Made by a program: the position numbers and the translations under genes. A DNA stretch of 10,898 nt from Desulfobacteraceae bacterium (GTDB taxonomy: Bacteria; Desulfobacterota; Desulfobacteria; Desulfobacterales; Desulfobacteraceae). The stretch's first letter is position 1; the number at the start of each line of letters is the position of its first letter. Below the pieces are notes generated by a model. It saw only the letters and a list, made by a program, of their open reading frames with translations. It searched no databases and was not told where the DNA came from. The stretch covers positions 1 to 10,898 of the forward strand of contig JAFLJU010000214.1 of the NCBI GenBank assembly GCA_022712835.1, written 5' to 3'. Shown here piece by piece: positions 7,214-10,898 of the stretch.

Positions 7214-7247
7214 CAGGTGTTCCTTAAGTTTGAAGTGTATGGGCTAA

Positions 7248-7274
7248 ATTATATTTTGGGACCCAAAAAGTCAA
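7248..7274 (-). promoter_or_regulatory. Sigma-70-like promoter of the kdsA operon
   Basis: On the minus strand, TTGACT (7274-7269) is followed by TATAAT (7253-7248) with a 15-bp spacer. Shifting the -10 to TAATTT gives 17 bp. Initiation would fall near 7241, about 28 bases before the kdsA ATG. It is the only promoter-like sequence close upstream of the operon. The short 15-bp spacing with a consensus -10 is slightly unusual and is filled entirely by an inverted repeat. Confidence 0.6.
7254..7268. promoter_or_regulatory. Operator-like inverted repeat within the kdsA promoter
   Basis: A perfect 7-bp inverted repeat around one central base, TTTTGGG-A-CCCAAAA on the plus strand. It lies exactly between the predicted -35 and -10 elements of the leftward promoter. 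Such placement is typical of a repressor binding site. It could also form a short stem in single-stranded DNA, but it is not transcribed from either predicted start. The cognate regulator is unknown. Confidence 0.5.
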
Positions 7275-7288
7275 GAATGTAAAATTCC

Positions 7289-7317
7289 TTGATAAGTTGG
7301 GCCATTGCTGGTATTTT
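7289..7317 (+). promoter_or_regulatory. Sigma-70-like promoter of the M23 peptidase gene
   Basis: TTGATA (7289-7294) and TATTTT (7312-7317) are separated by exactly 17 bp. The predicted start is near 7324, giving a leader of about 47 bases to the ATG at 7371. It lies back to back with the kdsA promoter, 14 bp between the two -35 boxes. It probably also serves the COG1900, lepB and pyrB genes, which follow in the same direction at short spacing. Confidence 0.55.
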
Positions 7318-7370
7318 ACAGCATTTTGTTTGCATGGATCCTAACCTCTTGAAAAAATAGGTATAATTTA

Positions 7371-8750
7371 ATGAAGAAAGTTGTTTTGAGTATGGTTTTT
7401 CTGGCAGTCGCAATACCCCTTGCATGGACTCTTTTTTATAAGTATGAGGGTTCAAGTCCTCGGGTGGAAGTAACTCTGCCTTCTCTCTATTTGAAAAAAT
7501 CATATGAGATGTCCTTGAAGGTGAATGATAAGGGCACAGGCCTTCGGAAGGTCATGGTTTCCATCATGCAGAAGGGCGTTGAAAAAGTGCTCTTGGAAAA
7601 AGAATATCCCTCTTCCTCTATTTTGAGTTTTTTTTCCGATCATAGGATAAATGAAGATTCCTTTGTTATTCCGGTAGAATCCCGTAGATACGGGATGAAA
7701 GACGGAGAGGCCCTTATTCGGATCATGGTGTCGGATTATTCATGGCGGGGGTGGAACCGGGGCAATGTTTTCTACGAGGAAAAAAAGGTGGTTATTGATA
7801 CAAAACCGCCCCAGGTTCAGGTGTTGACCAAACGGCACAATGTTGAAAGGGGCGGGTCTGGTTTGGTAATTTACAAGGTGTTTGAGGAGAATGTTAAAAG
7901 TGGCGTCATGGTGGGAGAAAACTTTTTTCCGGGCCATTCGGGCATGTTTGAAAACCCTGACATCTATGCGGCCTTTTTTGCCCTGGATCAAACCCAGGGG
8001 CCGGGAACTCAGATTTTTGTTTCTGCCGGTGATCTTGCCGGTAATTTGACCCAAAGAGGGTTCCACCATTATATAAGGGATAAGAACTTTAGGACGGATA
8101 CCTTGAATATATCAGATCGGTTTTTGAAATTTAAAATTCCGGATTTTGATTTGGATGAAATAGAAGACAACTTTGTCGGGGCCAAGAATCCATTGTTGGA
8201 TAAATTTTTATATATTAACAGCAAGCTTCGTGAAAAAAATGTCACTACCATGTTGAATGTCCCCAAAGATACGGTGGGCAAACTCATGTGGAAAGGAAAG
8301 TTTGGCAGGCTTTCGGGAGCTGCCACCCGTTCCCATTGGGCGGATCACAGGACCTATAAATACAAGGGAAAGGAAATAGACCGGGCTGTCCATCTGGGCA
8401 TAGACCTTGCCTCCACCGCCAATGCAAAGGTGGGGGCTGCCAATGGGGGCCGGGTGATTATGGCAAAGAATGAAGGAATCTTTGGCAATACCGTTATTAT
8501 TGATCATGGATTTGGGCTTGCCAGTCTCTACTCCCATTTAAACGAGATCAATGTAAATATCGGGGACGAGGTATCAAAGGGAGATGTTATTGGTCGTACA
8601 GGGCTGACCGGCCTTGCCGGAGGGGATCATTTGCATTTTTCAATGATTGTCCATAATGTATTTGTCAATCCTGTTGAATGGTGGGATGCTAACTGGATAA
8701 AAAATAATGTCCTTTCAAAAATTGAATCTGTTAAAACTTCGGTGAAATAA
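7371..8750 (+). CDS. Membrane-anchored M23 (LytM-type) metallopeptidase
   Basis: A 459-residue protein with an uncleaved signal anchor or signal peptide at about 4-22 (VVLSMVFLAVAIPLAWTLFY). Residues 30-310 are mostly predicted beta-like sequence that I do not recognise as a named domain. An IDTKPPQVQVLT stretch (142-153) looks like the start of an Ig-like module, and GGSGLVIYKV (161-170) follows. The C-terminal M23 domain (about 335-440) has the first zinc motif HLGID (His341, Asp345), SLYSH with His389, and HLHF (His420, His422), so all ligands for an active peptidoglycan endopeptidase are present. The likely role is cleavage of peptide cross-links in the periplasm, or activation of an amidase. 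The ribosome binding site (AGGT, 9 bases away) is weak. No coiled coil of EnvC/NlpD type and no LysM motif is visible. Confidence 0.9.
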   Translation: MKKVVLSMVFLAVAIPLAWTLFYKYEGSSPRVEVTLPSLYLKKSYEMSLKVNDKGTGLRKVMVSIMQKGVEKVLLEKEYPSSSILSFFSDHRINEDSFVIPVESRRYGMKDGEALIRIMVSDYSWRGWNRGNVFYEEKKVVIDTKPPQVQVLTKRHNVERGGSGLVIYKVFEENVKSGVMVGENFFPGHSGMFENPDIYAAFFALDQTQGPGTQIFVSAGDLAGNLTQRGFHHYIRDKNFRTDTLNISDRFLKFKIPDFDLDEIEDNFVGAKNPLLDKFLYINSKLREKNVTTMLNVPKDTVGKLMWKGKFGRLSGAATRSHWADHRTYKYKGKEIDRAVHLGIDLASTANAKVGAANGGRVIMAKNEGIFGNTVIIDHGFGLASLYSHLNEINVNIGDEVSKGDVIGRTGLTGLAGGDHLHFSMIVHNVFVNPVEWWDANWIKNNVLSKIESVKTSVK

Positions 8751-8767
8751 TCGATAAAGGGAATCTT

Positions 8768-9931
8768 ATGAATGAATTTAAAGTAAACAAAACATATGAG
8801 CAGATAAACAAGAAAATTGCCCGGGGTGAGGCGGTTGTTGTTACGGCGGAAGAAATCATAGAGATTGCCAACAAACATGGAGTGGTTGAGGCCGCAAGAC
8901 AAGTGGATGTGGTTACCACGGGAACTTTTGCCCCCATGTGCTCCTCCGGAGCCTTTATTAATATCGGCCAATCCTCTCCCCTGGTTCGAACCACCAAAAC
9001 CTGGTTTAATAATGTACCGGCTTACTCGGGACTTGCGGCGGTGGACTGTTATCTGGGGGCAACCCAGACCTGTGACGATGATCCTCTGAACAAACACCAT
9101 CCAGGAGAATTTAATTATGGCGGTGCTCATGTGATTCAGGATCTTGTGGCGGGAAAAGAGGTGGAACTCCGGGCGGAAAGTTATGGAACGGATTGCTATC
9201 CCAATAAAAAAATTGAAAAGCTCGTGAAGTTGAAAGATCTTCCCAATGCCATGCTTTGTAACCCGAGAAATGCTTACCAGAATTATAATTGTGCCATAAA
9301 TCGGACAGAGAAGATTAAATATACCTATATGGGAACCTTGAAACCGAAAATGGGGAATGCCAATTATTCCACATCGGGAGAATTAAGTCCTCTGTTCAAT
9401 GATCCCTATTTAAAAACCATAGGGCTTGGGACCCGGATTTTTCTGGGCGGGGCTCAAGGGTATGTCACCTGGACCGGCACCCAGCATAAAAAGGATGTGG
9501 AACGGGGGCTGAACGGTGTTCCAATAACGCCTTCCGGCACCCTTTCTGTCATGGGAGATTTAAAGGAAATGTCCCCGGAATGGCTGGTGGGTCAGAGTAT
9601 CAGGGGATACGGGATTTCGCTTTCCGTTGGGCTTGGTATTCCCATTCCTATCTTGAATGAGGAAATGTTGAAATTTACAGCAGTTTCAGATGACCAGATT
9701 TTTACCCAGGTGGTTGATTATGGGTATGATTATCCAAAGGCAATTTCAAAATCCTATGGCCAGGTCAGTTACGCCGAGTTAAAAAGCGGCTCTATTATGA
9801 TAAAGGGGGAAAAAGTTCCCACGGTTCCCCTGTCCAGTATGGTAAAGGCAAGAAAAATTGCACAGATCTTGAAAACTCAGATCCAGCGCGGTAAATTCTT
9901 ATTAGGACATCCCCAGCACCTGTTCTGTTAA
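8768..9931 (+). CDS. COG1900 (DUF39) homocysteine biosynthesis protein, L-aspartate semialdehyde sulfurtransferase
   Basis: A 387-residue protein of the COG1900/DUF39 family. Members in methanogens (MA1821-type) and sulfate reducers are implicated in making homocysteine from aspartate semialdehyde and sulfide. Family-like segments are VVTTGTFAPMCSSGAF (48-63), TKTWFNNVPAYSGLAAVDCYLGA (first part, 76-98), GGAHVIQDL (118-126) and FLGGAQGYV (225-233). Seven cysteines are present (58, 94, 102, 143, 164, 175, 387); Cys58 and Cys143 (GTDCYP) are the best candidates for the conserved functional pair. The protein ends without the CBS domains found in some homologues. AAAGGG precedes the ATG, 17 bp after the peptidase stop. 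No ferredoxin/NIL partner gene (MA1822-type) is adjacent. The family is certain; the reaction is inferred from homologues. Confidence 0.9.
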   Translation: MNEFKVNKTYEQINKKIARGEAVVVTAEEIIEIANKHGVVEAARQVDVVTTGTFAPMCSSGAFINIGQSSPLVRTTKTWFNNVPAYSGLAAVDCYLGATQTCDDDPLNKHHPGEFNYGGAHVIQDLVAGKEVELRAESYGTDCYPNKKIEKLVKLKDLPNAMLCNPRNAYQNYNCAINRTEKIKYTYMGTLKPKMGNANYSTSGELSPLFNDPYLKTIGLGTRIFLGGAQGYVTWTGTQHKKDVERGLNGVPITPSGTLSVMGDLKEMSPEWLVGQSIRGYGISLSVGLGIPIPILNEEMLKFTAVSDDQIFTQVVDYGYDYPKAISKSYGQVSYAELKSGSIMIKGEKVPTVPLSSMVKARKIAQILKTQIQRGKFLLGHPQHLFC

Positions 9932-9944
9932 TCCTGAGAGTGAA

Positions 9945-9959
9945 ATGAAAATTAAATGA
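9945..9959 (+). other. Four-codon open frame overlapping the lepB start
   Basis: ATG AAA ATT AAA TGA (Met-Lys-Ile-Lys-stop) sits directly before lepB, with its TGA overlapping the lepB ATG as ATGA. A GAGAG sequence lies about 5 bases before it, whereas lepB has no good ribosome binding site of its own at normal spacing. This could load ribosomes for lepB by coupling. It could equally be chance in AT-rich sequence. Confidence 0.3.
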
Positions 9960-10603
9960 CGACTAAAGAAAAAGCAACTAAAAAAGTAACAAAAAAAAAG
10001 AATGCCTGGCGGGAGAATATAGAAGCCATTGTGATTGCCATTGTGATTGCCATGTTTATTCGCACCTTTATTGTCCAGGCCTTTAAAATACCTTCGGGAT
10101 CCATGTTGGAGACCTTGCAGATCGGAGACCAGATCCTGGTTAATAAATTTATCTACGGGGTAAAGATACCCTTTACCGACGGTAAAACCCTTATTTCGGT
10201 TAAAGATCCCAAGCGTGAGGATATTGTGGTCTTTAAATATCCCGAGGACCCCTCCAAGGATTTTATCAAACGGGTGATGGCTGTGGGAGGGGATACCCTT
10301 GAAATCATAGATAAAAAACTCTATGTGAATGACAAGCTCATTACCGATGAACCCTATGCCATCCACGGGGATGATCGGATTATCCCGGGAAAATTCAGTA
10401 CCCGGGATAATATGCGCAAAATCACCGTCCCGGATAAAAAATTGTTTGTGATGGGGGATAATCGAGATAACAGTCATGACAGCCGTTTCTGGGGGTTTGT
10501 AGATCTGACCGAGATCAAAGGGGAGGCCTTTATTATTTATTGGTCCTGGAACAAGCAATCCTTTGGGGTCCGGTGGGGCCGGCTGGGTAGTTTATTATTT
10601 TAA
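9956..10603 (+). CDS. lepB: Signal peptidase I
   Basis: A 215-residue type I signal peptidase that cleaves signal peptides from exported proteins on the outer face of the inner membrane. A very basic N-terminus (KEKATKKVTKKK) precedes one transmembrane segment at about 22-40. Box B IPSGSML holds the nucleophile Ser49. Box D DFIKRVMAVGGD (102-113) holds the general base Lys105. Box E GDNRDNSHDSRFWG (167-180) is intact. Only one membrane segment is seen, unlike the two of E. coli LepB, as is common in other phyla. The start at 9956 is the only ATG before the membrane segment. The native ribosome binding site is poor, and a four-codon frame overlaps the start. It lies 24 bp after the COG1900 gene, so probably co-transcribed. 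Confidence 0.96.
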   Translation: MTTKEKATKKVTKKKNAWRENIEAIVIAIVIAMFIRTFIVQAFKIPSGSMLETLQIGDQILVNKFIYGVKIPFTDGKTLISVKDPKREDIVVFKYPEDPSKDFIKRVMAVGGDTLEIIDKKLYVNDKLITDEPYAIHGDDRIIPGKFSTRDNMRKITVPDKKLFVMGDNRDNSHDSRFWGFVDLTEIKGEAFIIYWSWNKQSFGVRWGRLGSLLF

Positions 10604-10626
10604 ACGACAATTTATTTTAAACGACA
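10595..10626 (+). repeat. Tandem 15-bp direct repeat across the lepB stop
   Basis: TTATTTTAAACGACA occurs perfectly twice, at 10595-10609 and 10612-10626 (period 17 bp). The first copy contains the end of lepB and its TAA stop; the second lies in the lepB-pyrB gap. This looks like a local duplication by replication slippage. It has no inverted symmetry and does not resemble a terminator. Confidence 0.8.
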
Positions 10627-10644
10627 CAAAGCAAGGTAGACAAT

Positions 10645-10898
10645 ATGTGGTTTGAAAAAAAAGATATCCTTGATATTCACTCCCTGGAACCCGATGAAAT
10701 CAGCATGATTCTGGATACGGCCAAGGGAATGAGAGAAATTTCAGAGCGGCCGGTTAAAAAGGTTCCCACCCTTCGGGGGAAAACCATTATCCTTTTTTTC
10801 CAGGAGCCCTCCACCCGGACCAAACTTTCCTTTGAGATTGCCGCCAAAAGACTTTCGGCGGATACCGTTTCCATTGCCAAAAGTTCCTCCAGCATTGT
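10645..10898 (+). CDS. pyrB: Aspartate carbamoyltransferase catalytic subunit, N-terminal 84 residues
   Basis: Partial gene running off the right edge. Translation from the ATG at 10645 gives [19 protein letters not shown] and continues to the carbamoyl-phosphate-binding motif [13 protein letters not shown] (about residues 52-64), followed by [11 protein letters not shown]. The order S-T-R-T followed by SFE is the signature of aspartate/ornithine carbamoyltransferases. The N-terminal DILDIHSL and EIAAKRL segments point to PyrB rather than ArgF. The enzyme makes carbamoyl-aspartate in pyrimidine synthesis. AAGGT lies 7 bases before the start. The gene is 41 bp after lepB on the same strand with no visible terminator or attenuator between, so co-transcription is likely. 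A frame-shifted or truncated downstream part cannot be excluded. Confidence 0.9.
   Translation, partial: MWFEKKDILDIHSLEPDEISMILDTAKGMREISERPVKKVPTLRGKTIILFFQEPSTRTKLSFEIAAKRLSADTVSIAKSSSSI

Noticed and set aside
7296..7312. Possible sigma-54 (-24/-12) site in the divergent region (TTGGGCCATTGCTGG)
   Set aside because: The GG and GC doublets are only 6 bases apart instead of the 10 that sigma-54 requires.
7360..7373. TATAAT hexamer just before the M23 start
   Set aside because: It sits about 4-5 bases from the ATG with no -35 at a usable distance, and would leave almost no leader; the 7289-7317 promoter is better.
7249..7503. 84-residue minus-strand frame in the divergent region
   Set aside because: It covers both predicted promoters and the start of the M23 gene, has no ribosome binding site and no recognisable product.
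8627..9130. 167-residue minus-strand frame across the peptidase/COG1900 boundary
   Set aside because: It is antisense to two well-supported genes, shows no domain, and has a composition typical of a shadow frame.
9902..10558. 218-residue open frame on the minus strand opposite lepB
   Set aside because: It lies wholly antisense to a catalytically complete signal peptidase and resembles no family I know; it arises from the sense gene's codon pattern.

Overview
The window looks like chromosomal housekeeping DNA from a Gram-negative anaerobe, most likely a sulfate-reducing Desulfobacterota (Desulfobacter/Desulfobacula-like). The evidence is the combination of KDO and Lpt lipopolysaccharide genes, the classical lptB-rpoN-hpf-ptsN-rapZ neighbourhood, a Cys-type (metal-dependent) KdsA, and a COG1900 'homocysteine biosynthesis' protein, a family typical of methanogens and sulfate reducers. 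The taxonomic call is inference from gene content; no rRNA or other marker is present.

Left two thirds (about 7213 down to 143, minus strand): ten genes run in one direction with gaps of 10 bp or less, or with overlaps: kdsA, kdsC, lptC, lptA, lptB, rpoN, hpf, ptsN, rapZ and a mannose-type PTS EIIA. Several junctions are of the ATGA or TAAATG type. The first two make KDO and dephosphorylate its precursor. The next three belong to the machine that carries LPS to the outer membrane. The rest form a regulatory block: sigma-54, a long ribosome-hibernation factor, the nitrogen-PTS EIIA, the RapZ nucleotide-binding adaptor and a second EIIA. After a 53-bp gap the same strand continues into a type I glyceraldehyde-3-phosphate dehydrogenase, cut by the window edge.

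Region 7214-7370 is a divergent intergenic region. It holds one good sigma-70-like promoter facing each way. The leftward one has a perfect 7+1+7 inverted repeat filling its spacer, a candidate repressor site.

Right third (7371-10898, plus strand): a membrane-anchored M23 (LytM-type) peptidase with intact zinc ligands, the COG1900 sulfurtransferase, signal peptidase I (lepB), and the first 84 codons of aspartate carbamoyltransferase (pyrB). Two small curiosities lie here: a four-codon open frame whose stop overlaps the lepB start, and a 15-bp direct repeat spanning the lepB stop codon.

There are no RNA genes, insertion sequences, CRISPR arrays, phage genes or clear rho-independent terminators. 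I do not see an obviously new multi-gene system. The most checkable novelties are the operator-like palindrome in the kdsA promoter, the paired PTS EIIA proteins around RapZ with no transporter, and the unrecognised N-terminal region of the M23 peptidase.
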